Origin: Mesorhizobium sp. WSM3862
GTDB taxonomy: Bacteria; Pseudomonadota; Alphaproteobacteria; Rhizobiales; Rhizobiaceae
Direction: 5' to 3'
Length of the DNA stretch: 64,000 nucleotides
Assembly (NCBI RefSeq): GCF_002294985.1
Contig: NZ_NSGE01000016.1
Location: 1 to 64,000, forward strand
Under the pieces are notes generated by a model. It was not told the DNA's origin. It was given only the letters and a program-made list of their open reading frames with translations, and did not search any database. Both the position numbers and the translations under genes were made by a program. This document shows, piece after piece, positions 16,025-25,191 of the stretch (position 1 is its first letter; each line of letters begins with the position of its first letter).

Positions 16025-16237
16025 ATGGATAAAAGCAAACTTCCACATCGCCCGGGCGCTGGCCGAACGGCACAAGACGCAAGGCTGCCGACCAAGGGCG
16101 GCGACGATCCGGACGTGCGGTTCCTGGCCGAGAACACCGACCTTTCACCGAAGCAGGCGCGCGAGCTGATCCGCGAGCACGGGCACGACCGCGACAAGCT
16201 GCTTGAAATCGCACGAACCATGAAGGCCGAGGGCTGA
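16025..16237 (+). CDS. Small DUF3606-like protein
   Basis: A 70-residue protein with GGAAGGAG before the ATG. The core PDVRFLAENTDLSPKQAREL is paralogous to the gene at 7715. Likely a small helical stress protein. First gene of a probable three-gene stress operon with 25- and 31-bp gaps. Confidence 0.7.
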   Translation: MDKSKLPHRPGAGRTAQDARLPTKGGDDPDVRFLAENTDLSPKQARELIREHGHDRDKLLEIARTMKAEG

Positions 16238-16259
16238 CCGGCTCTCTGAAAGCGAGGCA

Positions 16260-16463
16260 ATGATGAGCAATTCACCCCGTACCGGACGTCCAGGCACATC
16301 CGATCAATGGCCACGTTGGGAAGGTCCGAAAGCCAATCGGCCGAGAGGCTATCTGCCAGCCAAGGACGATCCCGACGAGGATCGCGACGCGGCCGGCGAG
16401 AACAACAAGGACCCCGAGCGGTCCGATCTCGGCGACGCGGTCAAAACGAAGAAGGAGCCGTAG
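16260..16463 (+). CDS. Small disordered hydrophilic protein
   Basis: A 67-residue protein (or 66 from the second ATG at 16263) rich in Pro, Asp, Arg and Lys, with no hydrophobic core and probably disordered. AGCGAGG lies upstream. Middle gene of the small stress operon. A short GGAGCCG-TAG-CGGCTCC hairpin overlaps its stop. Confidence 0.55.
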   Translation: MMSNSPRTGRPGTSDQWPRWEGPKANRPRGYLPAKDDPDEDRDAAGENNKDPERSDLGDAVKTKKEP

Positions 16464-16494
16464 CGGCTCCTCTCGGCGCAACAGGAGAAGAAAA

Positions 16495-16815
16495 ATGCCA
16501 CGCGGAGACAAATCGAAATACACCGACAAGCAGGAGCGCAAGGCCGACCATATCGCCGAGGGCTACGAAAAGCGCGGCGTCTCGGAGAAGGAAGCCGAGC
16601 GGCGAGCCTGGGCGACCGTCAACAAGGACGATGGCGGCGGCAAGAAGGCGGGCGGCTCGGGCCGCGGCAAGCACACCGGCCATCCGGCGGCGCACAAGGG
16701 CGGCAAGGCCGGCGGCAAAGCGTCAAGCTCGCGCTCGGCGGCCGAGCGTTCTGCTTCCGCCAAGAAGGCGGCGGCGACGCGCAAACGCAACGCGGAGCAC
16801 CACGCGCATCATTAG
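16495..16815 (+). CDS. Plasmid-stabilisation-like basic protein
   Basis: A 106-residue protein. Residues 1-50 (MPRGDKSKYTDKQERKADHI, then EKEAERRAWATVNKDDGGGK) match the small family usually labelled plasmid stabilisation protein in alphaproteobacteria. The rest is Lys/Gly/Ala/His-rich, histone H1-like, and ends in HHAHH, so it probably binds nucleic acid. ACAGGAGAAG precedes the ATG. Last gene of the small stress operon. Despite the name, a stress or DNA-protection role is as likely. Confidence 0.75.
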   Translation: MPRGDKSKYTDKQERKADHIAEGYEKRGVSEKEAERRAWATVNKDDGGGKKAGGSGRGKHTGHPAAHKGGKAGGKASSSRSAAERSASAKKAAATRKRNAEHHAHH

Positions 16816-16987
16816 GCGTGGGTTCACCTTCTCCCTTGCCGGAGACCGGCGGATAGGCGCGCAGCGCCGAAACGATAGGGACGAAACGAGGCGCTGGGAA
16901 ACTGGCGCCTCATTGCCGCGCGGCGGTCCTTCCAGCAGCATCCGGACGCTTCGCGGCCACCTTCTCCCTCAACGGAAAAGGGAAGAT
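16816..16987. repeat. Convergent intergenic region with repeat-like segments
   Basis: It contains CACCTTCTCCCTT near 16827 and CACCTTCTCCCTCAACGGAA near 16960, plus an AGGCGC/GCGCCT hairpin at about 16888-16909. These look like a further intergenic repeat family and probably terminate the two converging transcripts. Confidence 0.45.
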
Positions 16988-17446
16988 CTAAAGCGGCATC
17001 TCCGAAGTTTGCTTGACCGTCTGGCTGGGAACGTCGGTCTTGACGTTCTGCACCCCCTTGATGCGACTTAAGTGCTCGGACTGGAAGCGGCGATAGTCCT
17101 CGATGCCCGCCGCCACGACCCGCACCAGAGCGTCGCAGTCGCCCAGCATCAGATAGCATTCCAGCACCTCGGGCAGCTTGGCCACCTCCCTGGCGAAATG
17201 CTCGATCGTGTCCTCGTCCTGCTGCTTCAGCCAGATGCGAGTGAAGAAGGTATGACCGCGACCGATCTTGGCCGGGTTGAGCACCGCGACATAGCGGTCG
17301 ATGACGCCAGCCTCCTCCAGCAATTTTACGCGCCTGAGACAGGGTGACGGCGACAGGCCGACCTCTCTCGCAAGATCGTTGTTGGCCATGCGCCCGTCGC
17401 GCTGCAGGGCGCGCAGGATCCGCTTGTCGATCTCATCCAGCTTCAT
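16988..17446 (-). CDS. Lrp/AsnC family regulator beside azlCD
   Basis: A 152-residue regulator: helix-turn-helix LDEIDKRILRALQRDGRMAN, then LSPSPCLRRVKLLEEAGVID (residues 3-45), and a RAM domain with LGDCDALVRVV near 110. ATG at 17446 gives the standard length. It is divergent from azlC across 171 bp, so it is the likely amino-acid-responsive controller of the exporter. Confidence 0.9.
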   Translation of the reverse strand: MKLDEIDKRILRALQRDGRMANNDLAREVGLSPSPCLRRVKLLEEAGVIDRYVAVLNPAKIGRGHTFFTRIWLKQQDEDTIEHFAREVAKLPEVLECYLMLGDCDALVRVVAAGIEDYRRFQSEHLSRIKGVQNVKTDVPSQTVKQTSEMPL

Positions 17447-17617
17447 GGCGTCTGATTCCAATATTGGCTTAATTCTCGCTATCCAATGCCAAACCTTGGC
17501 AGAAACGGCGCATCTTCGCAACCCGATTGCGGAGCATTTCGGCTATGGTGGCCAGCGAATAGCCGACCATCGAGCAACCGGAGAAGGCCGCCCCGCAAGG
17601 CTGGCCGAAGAAGAGCC

Positions 17618-18358
17618 ATGAGCGTTTCCGAGATAACCCTGGGCCACCCTCCCGCCGAAGCACGCGGCGCCGAATTCCGGCGGGGCGCCGCCGCCTCGAC
17701 GCCGGTGCTGCTTGGCATTGTCCCCTACGCACTCGTGCTGGGCGCGCAGGCCGCGCAGAAGGGCTTGAGCGTCGTCGAGGTGCCGTTGATGACGGGCCTC
17801 AACTTCGCCGGCGGCTCCGAATTTGCCGCCATCCAGCTCTGGACCTCGCCGCCGCATGTGCTGTTGATCGCCGCCATCACATTGCTGGTCAACAGCCGGC
17901 ATTTCCTGATGGGCGCGGCACTTGCGCCGTTCCTGCGCCACCTGCCCAAGCGCAAGGCGTTCCCCGCGCTGTTCTTGATGTGCGACGAGAGCTGGGCGCT
18001 CGGGCTCGCCGACGCGAAGCGCCGCGCGGCAGGCGGGCTGCGGCCAGCATTCAGCCTCGCCTATTATGCGGGAACTGCCCTTCCTTTCTATTTTGCCTGG
18101 GTGATTTTCACGACCTGCGGAGCGGCGCTCGGGCCGGTGCTTGGCAACGTCGAGCGCTACGGCTTCGCCATGGCCTTTCCGGCAGTGTTCCTGGTGCTGC
18201 TGCGCGGCATGTGGAAGGGTTTTGCCGCGGCGCGCCCCTGGCTTGTCAGCCTCGCGGTGGCGGCGGCAACTTATCTCGTCGTTCCGGGCGCCTGGTACGT
18301 GGCGGCAGGCGCGCTGTCCGGGTTGGTGTCCGCCTGGCTTCTGGCAGGTGAGAAATGA
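17618..18358 (+). CDS. azlC: AzlC family branched-chain amino-acid exporter, large subunit
   Basis: A 246-residue inner-membrane protein with about six to eight helices. It shows the family N-terminal GIVPYALVLGAQAAQKGLS, the LNFAGGSEFAAIQLW segment and the VNSRHFLMGAALAPFL loop, all typical of AzlC. With AzlD it exports branched-chain or related amino acids. AzlD overlaps its stop (ATGA). No strong ribosome-binding site is seen. Confidence 0.92.
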   Translation: MSVSEITLGHPPAEARGAEFRRGAAASTPVLLGIVPYALVLGAQAAQKGLSVVEVPLMTGLNFAGGSEFAAIQLWTSPPHVLLIAAITLLVNSRHFLMGAALAPFLRHLPKRKAFPALFLMCDESWALGLADAKRRAAGGLRPAFSLAYYAGTALPFYFAWVIFTTCGAALGPVLGNVERYGFAMAFPAVFLVLLRGMWKGFAAARPWLVSLAVAAATYLVVPGAWYVAAGALSGLVSAWLLAGEK

Positions 18359-18654
18359 TCGAGCCCTGGACCGTCCTCGCCATCCTAGCCATGGCCGTCG
18401 TCACCTATTTGACGCGGATCGGCGGCTATGTCGTGCTCAGGAACCGCACGCTCAGCCCACGCGCCACCGCCGTGATGGAAGCCGCGCCCGGCTGCGTGCT
18501 GATCTCGGTGATCGCGCCCGACTTCGTGTCGAAGAATCCGGCCGACCTGGCGGCGCTCGCCATCACATTGCTCGCGGCGACAAGACTGTCGATGCTGCCG
18601 ACGGTGGTCATCGGCGTGGCTTCGGCCGGGGTATTGCGGTGGGTGATGGGGTAA
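18355..18654 (+). CDS. azlD: AzlD family exporter, small subunit
   Basis: A 99-residue membrane protein with three to four helices and the family TYLTRIGGYVVL segment and an APGCVLISVIAPDFV block. Translationally coupled to azlC by a 4-bp overlap. Family A repeat sequence begins directly after it. Confidence 0.92.
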   Translation: MIEPWTVLAILAMAVVTYLTRIGGYVVLRNRTLSPRATAVMEAAPGCVLISVIAPDFVSKNPADLAALAITLLAATRLSMLPTVVIGVASAGVLRWVMG

Positions 18655-18656
18655 AC

Positions 18657-18717
18657 GCCGGCGGCCGCCCTCTGCCATGCCGGGATATCTGCCCCAAGGA
18701 GGAGATTGGCTCTCCAT
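18657..18717. repeat. Intergenic repeat family A, degenerate copy
   Basis: GCCGCCCTCTGCCATGCCGG, then ATATCTGCCCCAAGGAGGAGATTGG, a mutated single unit of the family A palindrome just after azlD. Confidence 0.6.
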
Positions 18718-18721
18718 CGCA

Positions 18722-18890
18722 TCAACTGCCGTAGACCCCAATTTCGCCAGACGCGATCGAAGCGGTCTCGTCGACCCAGCCCAGATGCTTTTCCAGCACC
18801 CCGTTCAGCCGGTCGCTGTCGGCGCCTTGCGGGTCGATGCGGCGACCAGTGTATCGAGCGGAATGCCGAGCTGATCAGGCCGAGCTGCTG
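18722..18890 (-). pseudogene. Decayed C-terminal coding fragment, unidentified
   Basis: Two minus-strand frames join across a frameshift near 18840. One reads DQLGIPLDTLVA, the other continues RIDPQGADSDRLNGVLEKHL, then GWVDETASIASGEIGVYGS and a TGA at 18722. The joined peptide looks like genuine protein, so this is probably the tail of a lost gene. I do not recognise the family. Confidence 0.4.
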
Positions 18891-18936
18891 TTCGATCTCG
18901 GCAATCGCGCAGGGTGCTCGCAATTTTAGCCGTGGC

Positions 18937-21039
18937 TTATTTTGCGACACCCACCCGGGCTTGTGGCTTCTCAGCCGCGGCCCGCGCCACGATCGCCTCC
19001 AGCGGCTCTGGCCGGTGCAGGAAATAGCCTTGGCCATAGCCGACGCCCATGCCGACGAGGATCTCCAGCGCGCTTTTCCCCTCGACCTTCTCGGCCACGA
19101 CGGCGCAGCCCATCGAGCGGGCGATGCCGGCGATTGCCGAGACGATCTCGCGGTCGAAGCGGCTGTCGGCGATGTGCTGGACGAAGGAGCCGTCAATCTT
19201 GATCGCATCGATAGGAAAGCGCCGCAGATATTCGAACGAGCTCATGCCGGCGCCGAAATCGTCGAGGCTGACACGGCAATGGCGCAGCCTTGCCCGGCGC
19301 ACAAATTCCTCCGCTGCGTCGAAATTGGTGACAGCCGCGGTCTCGGTGATCTCGAAGCTGATTGCCGACGGCGGCGCGCCGTTCTCGGCGATCGCCGCGT
19401 CGACGAAATCCCAAAGCTGCGGATCGGAGAGCGTCTGCGCCGACAGGTTGAAGCCGAGCGAGACGGCGCCGGAGAGCATCGCCCTGCCATGGCGCGACAG
19501 CGCCGTGCGGATGATCCAGCGGTCGAGCCGGGCGGCAAGGCCGAAGCGTTCGGCCACCGGCATGAACTCGCCCGGCAAGATCAGCTTGCCGTTGCGCGCC
19601 TCGAGCCGCGCCAGTACCTCGACATGGCGGCTGTCTTGCCAAGGCCTGCCGAGGCGATGGATCTCCTGGCCGAACAGCTTCAACCGGCTGTCCTCCATGG
19701 CATCGACCAGATCGGCGGCAAGCCGCGCGGCGTTGAGGCCGCCGGCTCCGGAAGCTGTTTCGGCCGAGAACACGGCGAAGCGGTCGCGCCCGCCGGCTTT
19801 GGCGGCGTAGCAGGCATCGTCGGCGCAGGCGAGCGCATCGGTTACGGTCGTCCGGCGATCGCGCACGAAGGCGATGCCGATGCTGGCGGCTAGCCTGCGG
19901 GACGACACGGCGGAGCCGAGATCGGCGTCGCGCACCGCGGCGAGCACGGCACGCGCCAGCCGCTCGGCGCAAGCGTCGTTGCAGTTCGGAACCAGCAGCG
20001 CGAATTCGTCGCCGCCGAGGCGCGCGGCGTGCGCCGAAGGCGGCAGGCTGGCGCGGATGCCGCCGGCGACGCTCTTCAGCGCGATATCGCCCGCGGCATG
20101 GCCGGCATAGTCGTTCAGCGCCTTGAAGTAGTCGAGGTCGACATAGAAGACGGCAAGCGGCAGCCGGTCCGCCGCGCCGATGTTTTCGGCGAGCAGCCGG
20201 TCGAAGGCCGAGCGGTTCCACAGCCCGGTCAGCGCATCGTGATGGGCGGCGTAAGCGAGCTCCTCGGCGCGCTTCGTCTCGTCGGTGATGTCGCGTACCG
20301 TGCCGAGGATCTGGCCGGCCGAGCCGGCGCCGGCGATCAAACGCACCAGCGACTCGACATGGCGGACCGAGCCGTCGCGCCGGACGATACGGTATTGCGT
20401 GGCGGTGACGCTTTTCGAGCCCGGCGGCGGCAGATGCGCGCGCTCGGTGGCCTCCTTGTCGTCCGGGTGGAGATAGGTGTGCCAGAGATCGGCCGTCACC
20501 TCGTCGGTATCGCTGACCAGGCCGAAGATCTCCCTGGTGCGCGGGTCCCAATAGCTCTTGTTGGTGCCGATATCGTAGTGCCAGATGCCGGTGCCGCTGG
20601 CGGCGAGCGCGAGCCGCAAGCGAACATTGACCTGCTCAAGCGCGGCCTCGGCCTCCTTCTGCCTGGTGATATCGGTCTGCACGCCCATCAGGCGCAGCGG
20701 CTTGCCCTCGGCATCGCGCTCGACGATGCCGCCGCGGTCAAGCACCCAGACCCAGCGGCCGTCCTTGTGCTTCAGCCGTAGTTCCGTCTCGATCGACTCG
20801 GTGTCACCAGCGATATGGCGGTCGCCGCTCGCCAGTGCTCGCTCGCAGTCGTCGGGATGAGTGAGCTTCAGCCACAGATCGGAGGTATCGAGCTCGCCCT
20901 CGGCATAACCCAGCATCCTCCACCAGGTCGGCGAATAGTAGCAATCGCCCGTCGCGAGATTCCAGTCCCATAGGCCGAGCTGGGCGCGATCGAGCGCCAG
21001 CGCCCAGAATTCGCCGTTGCGTTTGTTGTCGTCCGCCAT
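18937..21039 (-). CDS. PAS-PAS-GGDEF-EAL cyclic-di-GMP protein
   Basis: A 700-residue cytoplasmic protein. Two PAS domains (about 12-128 and 140-258, each with PAC-type motifs LMGVQTDIT and ILGTVRDIT) precede GGDEF (342-346, LGGDEFAL, so cyclase-competent) and an EAL-type domain (about 435-690). The EAL signature reads EVL (474-476). Other phosphodiesterase residues are present: NLSAQ, FEITET, DDFGAG, KIDGSF, AEKVE, QGY. There is no clear RxxD inhibitory site before GGDEF. It may make and break c-di-GMP in response to a PAS-sensed signal. No transmembrane segment. It stands alone between repeats. Confidence 0.93.
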   Translation of the reverse strand: MADDNKRNGEFWALALDRAQLGLWDWNLATGDCYYSPTWWRMLGYAEGELDTSDLWLKLTHPDDCERALASGDRHIAGDTESIETELRLKHKDGRWVWVLDRGGIVERDAEGKPLRLMGVQTDITRQKEAEAALEQVNVRLRLALAASGTGIWHYDIGTNKSYWDPRTREIFGLVSDTDEVTADLWHTYLHPDDKEATERAHLPPPGSKSVTATQYRIVRRDGSVRHVESLVRLIAGAGSAGQILGTVRDITDETKRAEELAYAAHHDALTGLWNRSAFDRLLAENIGAADRLPLAVFYVDLDYFKALNDYAGHAAGDIALKSVAGGIRASLPPSAHAARLGGDEFALLVPNCNDACAERLARAVLAAVRDADLGSAVSSRRLAASIGIAFVRDRRTTVTDALACADDACYAAKAGGRDRFAVFSAETASGAGGLNAARLAADLVDAMEDSRLKLFGQEIHRLGRPWQDSRHVEVLARLEARNGKLILPGEFMPVAERFGLAARLDRWIIRTALSRHGRAMLSGAVSLGFNLSAQTLSDPQLWDFVDAAIAENGAPPSAISFEITETAAVTNFDAAEEFVRRARLRHCRVSLDDFGAGMSSFEYLRRFPIDAIKIDGSFVQHIADSRFDREIVSAIAGIARSMGCAVVAEKVEGKSALEILVGMGVGYGQGYFLHRPEPLEAIVARAAAEKPQARVGVAK

Positions 21040-21106
21040 GCCCTCGTTCTTGCCGTCCCCGTTCGGGCATAGTGCATGAAAGCTGACAAGAAAGGGTTAC
21101 TGGAGT

Positions 21107-21296
21107 GAAGCTGCCAATCTCCCCTTCTGGGTGCCCTTGGGGGGAGATGTCCGGCAGGGCAGAGAGCGCGAAGGATCGCGGCATTGATTAGCTCGATCAA
21201 GCCGGTGACCGATCGGCAGGCATCGCTCTTCGCTGAAAAAGTCGGGGGACAGCGCTCCCCTCTGCCCTGCCGGGCATCTCCCCAAAAACAATGGGC
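21107..21296. repeat. Intergenic palindromic repeat, family A, inverted pair
   Basis: Left unit: CCAATCTCCCC, then GGGGGGAGATGTCCGGCAGG, GCAGAGAG (21115-21165). Right unit inverted: CGCTCCCCTCTGCCCTGCCG, GGCATCTCCCC (21252-21282). The 261 bp between the c-di-GMP gene and the M20 pseudogene consist mainly of this element. Confidence 0.8.
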
Positions 21297-21300
21297 GATG

Positions 21301-22462
21301 CTAGCCGCCCGCCGCCAGCCTTCGCCTCACCACCGCCGCGTGGAAACGCGCGCCATGCAGCAGGCCTTCATCGTTGAAGTCGTAGGCCGGGTTGTGCAGC
21401 GGGGCGGAATTGCCGTTGCCGAGAAAGACGAAACAGCCGGGCACCTCGGTGAGGAAGCGGGCGAAATCCTCCGAGGCGGTCATCGGCTCGGCGGCGATGC
21501 CGACGGCATCGCCCGCCAGCACCGTTCGGGCCGCAGCAAGCACATCATCCACCAGCGCCGCGTCGTTGATCAAGGGCACGAACTCGCGCGTGTAAGTAAC
21601 GTCAGATGCTACGTTATAGGCCTGCGCCGTGCCCTTCGGCGATGCGGCGCATCTCCTTCTCGATCGCCGCGCTCACCTCGGGCCGGAAACTGCGGCAGTC
21701 GCCAAGGATGCGGGCGAGGCCGGGCAGCGCGTTGCGGGTGCCGTCGGTGATGAGCTCGGTGACCGAGACGACGCCGATATCGACGGGGCTCAGGCGTCGC
21801 GAGACAATGGTCTGCAGGTTGACGACCAGCGCGCAGGCGGCAACCAGCGTCTCGCGAGCGTCGTGCGGCCTGGCGGCGTGGCCGCCCAAGCCTTTCAGCA
21901 CGATCTCGAAATTGTCCTCGGCCGACATGATCGGACCGCTCCGGGTTTCGAAGTGGCCGATGGGCAGGCCCGGCATGTTGTGCAGCCCGAAGATTTCCTC
22001 GAAGGGAAAGCGTTCGATGAGCCCGTCTTCGATCATCGCAAGCGCGCCCCTGCCCCACTCCTCGGCCGGCTGGAAGATGAACCGCACCGTGCCGTCGAAG
22101 CCGCCTTCCTCCGCAAGCAGCTTCGCCGCGCCGAGCAGCATGGCGGTGTGACCGTCATGGCCGCAGGCATGCATGGTGCCCGGCGTCTGCGAGCGCCAGG
22201 CTTGGGTCCCTTGCTCGGCGATGCGCAGCGCATCCATGTCGGCGCGCAGCGCAATCGCGCGATTGCCGCTGCCCCTGGCCAGCGTGCCGACAACGCCGGT
22301 GCCGCCTATGCCTTCCGCGACTTCGAGCCCGAAGGCGCGAAGCTTCTCCGTCACGAAGGCGGCGGTGCGCTTTTCCTCGAAGCCGAATTCCGGGTGGGCG
22401 TGGAGGTCGCGCCGCCAGGCTGTCATCTCGCGATGCAGCTGCTGCTGGTCGAGTTCAGCCAT
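21301..22462 (-). pseudogene. M20D amidohydrolase (hippurate-hydrolase type), frameshifted
   Basis: The N-terminal part (22462 to 21614, 282 codons) has the family motifs LRADMDALRI, HACGHDGHTAMLLGAAKL (zinc ligands) and FIFQPAEEWGRGA. It ends in a premature TAA. The C-terminal part (in another frame, to 21301) continues with PLINDAALVDD, PMTASEDFARFL (last zinc ligand region) and PLHNPAYDFND. Removing one G from the GGG at 21632-21634 joins them in frame (EGTAQAYNVASDVTYTREF), giving a normal length near 387. It is either a true recent pseudogene or a sequencing error. It lies in the amino-acid cluster downstream of dpaL. Confidence 0.85.
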
Positions 22463-22556
22463 CTTCTCTTCCCCAGCCCTCGTTCCAGGCGAGTGTTCCC
22501 GAAGTTGCGCTTCGTTTCCATCGATTCCGGAGGAAGCCCGCTTTCCTGAAAATCCT

Positions 22557-23753
22557 TCAGGCGATCTGCAGCTCCAGCTCCCGCGGCACCGCCCCGACCA
22601 GCTCGGTGTAACGGCCGGCGTCGGTCGCGCCTTCCGAATTGATGACGAGCACACGCGACGTCGCATCGAGCCCGAGAGCCGCGCGCATGCCCTTGTCTCC
22701 GGCTGCGCGGATCAGCCCTGCAAGCCCCGCGCCGCCGCTCTCGCCGGAAACGATGGCCGGATCGTTGCCCAGGGGCCGGGCCAGCCGGTTCATCACCGCG
22801 ACCGCGTCGTCTTCGTCAACGGTCATGAAGGCATCGCCGACGCGGGACAGCACCCGCCAGGCGATCAGGGACGGCTCGGCGCATTCCAGCATCGCCATCA
22901 CCGTCGACCGCTGAGGTGCGATCGTTACGGGACGGCCGGCCTCCACCGAGGCGTAGACGCAAGCCGAGCGCCTCGGCTCGACCACCACGGCCTTCGGCCG
23001 CCGCTCGCCGAGCAGAATCGCCATATAGCCGGCAAACGCCGCCGCAAAGCCGCCGACGCCTGCCTGCAGGAAGACGTGCGTCGGCGGTTCGGCCATATGA
23101 CGCAGCGCCTCGCGCACGATCACCGTGTAGCCCTGCATGACAAGCCCCGGAATGCGCTCGTAGCCGCGCCAGGAGGTGTTGGAGACGATCTTCCAGCCGC
23201 GCTCGGCGCCGACCCGGGCGACCTCGCGGACCGCATGATCATAACCGCCCTCGACCTGCACGATCTCGGCGCCGAAGCGGGCGATGGCCGCCACGCGCTC
23301 GGCGCTGACGCCGGCATGGACGTAGATGACCGAACGCGCGCCAACGAGGCCCGCGCCTTGCGCGACCGATCGGCCATGGTTGCCATCGGTGGCGCAGCAG
23401 AAGGTCATCTGGGCGGCGATAGCGCGCAGCTTCGGATCGTTGATTTCGCAGATATCGACTTCGCGACCGAAGCGCTTGCCGGCCTCTTCCAGCACCAGCC
23501 GCATGACGGCATAGGCGCCGCCCAGCGCCTTGAAGCTGCCAAGGCCAAGACGCTGGCCCTCGTCCTTGACATGCAGTGCTGCGATGCCGAGGCCATTGGC
23601 GAGCGCCGGCAAGGCATAGAGAGGCGTTTCGGCATGGTCGTCGCGCGCCCTGAGATAATGCTCAGCCCGGTCGGCGCCCGCCAGGCCGAGGGCCTCGGCG
23701 TCGGCCGGCACCAGCGGCTGGTTGTGTTCGGGGCGCTGGTTGATGAGCAGCAT
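22557..23753 (-). CDS. dpaL: Diaminopropionate ammonia-lyase, copy 1
   Basis: A 398-residue PLP enzyme of the fold-type II family that converts 2,3-diaminopropionate to pyruvate and ammonia. Seen: GSFKALGGAYAVMRL with the PLP-binding lysine, CATDGNHGRSVAQGAGLVGA (phosphate/ring contact), VFLQAGVGGFAAAFAGY (glycine-rich phosphate loop) and SGESGGAGLAGLI. The sequence closely parallels copy 2 at 25188-26390. ATG at 23753. Downstream on the same strand is the frameshifted M20 gene; the carbamoylase lies upstream. Confidence 0.88.
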   Translation of the reverse strand: MLLINQRPEHNQPLVPADAEALGLAGADRAEHYLRARDDHAETPLYALPALANGLGIAALHVKDEGQRLGLGSFKALGGAYAVMRLVLEEAGKRFGREVDICEINDPKLRAIAAQMTFCCATDGNHGRSVAQGAGLVGARSVIYVHAGVSAERVAAIARFGAEIVQVEGGYDHAVREVARVGAERGWKIVSNTSWRGYERIPGLVMQGYTVIVREALRHMAEPPTHVFLQAGVGGFAAAFAGYMAILLGERRPKAVVVEPRRSACVYASVEAGRPVTIAPQRSTVMAMLECAEPSLIAWRVLSRVGDAFMTVDEDDAVAVMNRLARPLGNDPAIVSGESGGAGLAGLIRAAGDKGMRAALGLDATSRVLVINSEGATDAGRYTELVGAVPRELELQIA

Positions 23754-23827
23754 GCTATTCTTTCTTCGATACACTGAACTTTTTTGACGCGCGCGAGAAT
23801 CGCGCTGCCTAATCTGGCTAGTGATTG

Positions 23828-23839
23828 AAGTTTGTTTCG
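23828..23839. promoter_or_regulatory. Shared motif upstream of dpaL copy 1
   Basis: AAGTTTGTTTCG, 75 bp upstream of this dpaL start. The same 12-mer lies upstream of the second dpaL at 26472-26483 at a nearly equal distance. It is a candidate AsnC-type operator or a duplicated promoter element. Confidence 0.5.
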
Positions 23840-23955
23840 ATCAGATGTCGCCGGATTCCCGCCTTGGTGGCACGCAACGTTTCGAGATGACTATTTTTGG
23901 TGGTGCTTCGCCTGGTAGCACCTGCCGTCGACAACCATAACGTTTGGTTCCGCGA

Positions 23956-25191
23956 TCAGTCGGCTGCCAGCCGGGCGGCGACGCCAAGCAGGACATTGGC
24001 GCCGGCAACCAGCTCGTCGGCGGCGGTGGACTCGGCCGGATTGTGGCTGATGCCGCCCCGGCTCGGCACGAAGATCATCGCGGACGGCGCAATACGGGCA
24101 ATCATCTGCGCGTCGTGCCCCGCGCCCGACGTCATGCGCCGGCAGGAGAGGCCGGCGGCTCTGGCGCCATCCTCGATCAGCGAGACGATGCCGGCATCGA
24201 ACGTCACCGGCTCGAAGCGGGCCAGGCTTTCGGCATGGATGGTGACGCCGGCGCTTGCGGCAAGGTCGTCGAGGAAGGCGGCGAGCGCCGCTTCGGCTTC
24301 GCGAAGATGCATTTCGTTCGGATCGCGAAGGTCGATGGTGAAGATCGCCCGCGACGGGATGACGTTGATCGCGTTTGGCTCGAAAGCGATGGTGCCGACG
24401 GTGGCGACCGTGGGTGTCGGCGAGGCGCTGGCCCGGTCCGCGAGGAAGCTGATCACCCGCGCGGCGGCGACGCCGGCATCCTGGCGCATCGACATCGGCG
24501 TGGTGCCGGCATGGTTGGCCACGCCGTCGATGGTTATGCGCTGCCAGGAAATGCCCTGCAGGTTCTCGACCGCGCCGATGGCGATGCCCTCGCGCTCCAG
24601 CACCGGCCCCTGTTCGACATGCAGCTCGACATAGACATGCGGCTTGAGGAAGCCGGGCCGAGGTCGGCCGGCATAACCTATGCGCTCCAACTCCTTGCCC
24701 AGCACCGAGCCGTCGGTGCCGATCGAGGCCAGCGCCTCTTCGATATCCCGGCCGCCGGCAAAGACCAGCGAGCCCATCATATCAGGCGAATAGCGCACGC
24801 CCTCCTCATTGGTGAAGGCGGCAACAACAAACGGGCGCGCCGGCGCAAATCCTGCCTCCTTTAGGCTCTCGATCGCTTCGAGGCCGGCAAGCACGCCGTA
24901 GCAGCCGTCATAGATGCCGGCGTCGATCACCGTGTCGATGTGCGAGCCAAGCATCACCGGTTCCTGGCCGGCATCCGCGTCGCCCTGCCAGATGCCGAAG
25001 ATGTTGCCGATGCGATCGATGGCGACGTCGAGCCCTGCCTCTTCCAGCCAACCGACAAGGCGGTCGCGGCCAAGCTTGTCCATGTCGGAGGCGGCGACGC
25101 GGACGAGCCGGCCCTGCGTATCGCGACCGAGGCTGCCGAGCTCCTCGATACGGCCAAGCAGGCGGTCGGCATTGATCGTCAGATTGCTCAT
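23956..25191 (-). CDS. M20 zinc amidohydrolase, N-carbamoyl amino acid hydrolase / allantoate amidohydrolase type
   Basis: A 411-residue dinuclear-metal hydrolase with the M20 carbamoylase pattern: GSHIDTVIDAGIYDGCYGVL (metal His and Asp), AAFTNEEGVRY (catalytic and bridging Glu), VELHVEQGPVLE (metal His), GVANHAGTTPM (dimer-domain His) and PSRGGISHNPAE near the C-terminus (last metal His). It cleaves a carbamoyl or similar amide from an amino acid. It is coupled to dpaL copy 2 by a 4-bp overlap, so the same pathway uses both. N-acyl- or N-carbamoyl-diaminopropionate is a possible substrate (inference). Confidence 0.9.
   Translation of the reverse strand: MSNLTINADRLLGRIEELGSLGRDTQGRLVRVAASDMDKLGRDRLVGWLEEAGLDVAIDRIGNIFGIWQGDADAGQEPVMLGSHIDTVIDAGIYDGCYGVLAGLEAIESLKEAGFAPARPFVVAAFTNEEGVRYSPDMMGSLVFAGGRDIEEALASIGTDGSVLGKELERIGYAGRPRPGFLKPHVYVELHVEQGPVLEREGIAIGAVENLQGISWQRITIDGVANHAGTTPMSMRQDAGVAAARVISFLADRASASPTPTVATVGTIAFEPNAINVIPSRAIFTIDLRDPNEMHLREAEAALAAFLDDLAASAGVTIHAESLARFEPVTFDAGIVSLIEDGARAAGLSCRRMTSGAGHDAQMIARIAPSAMIFVPSRGGISHNPAESTAADELVAGANVLLGVAARLAAD

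Noticed and set aside
18706..19893. A 395-codon plus-strand frame antisense to the EAL domain
   Set aside because: The EAL-domain motifs in the minus strand are unmistakable; the antisense product has no domain.
19193..20551. A 452-codon frame in the same strand as the GGDEF-EAL gene
   Set aside because: Arg/Pro-rich out-of-frame shadow inside the 700-codon gene with clear GGDEF and EAL motifs.
22173..23777. A 534-codon open frame antisense to dpaL copy 1
   Set aside because: DpaL motifs prove the minus-strand frame; the other is compositionally a shadow.
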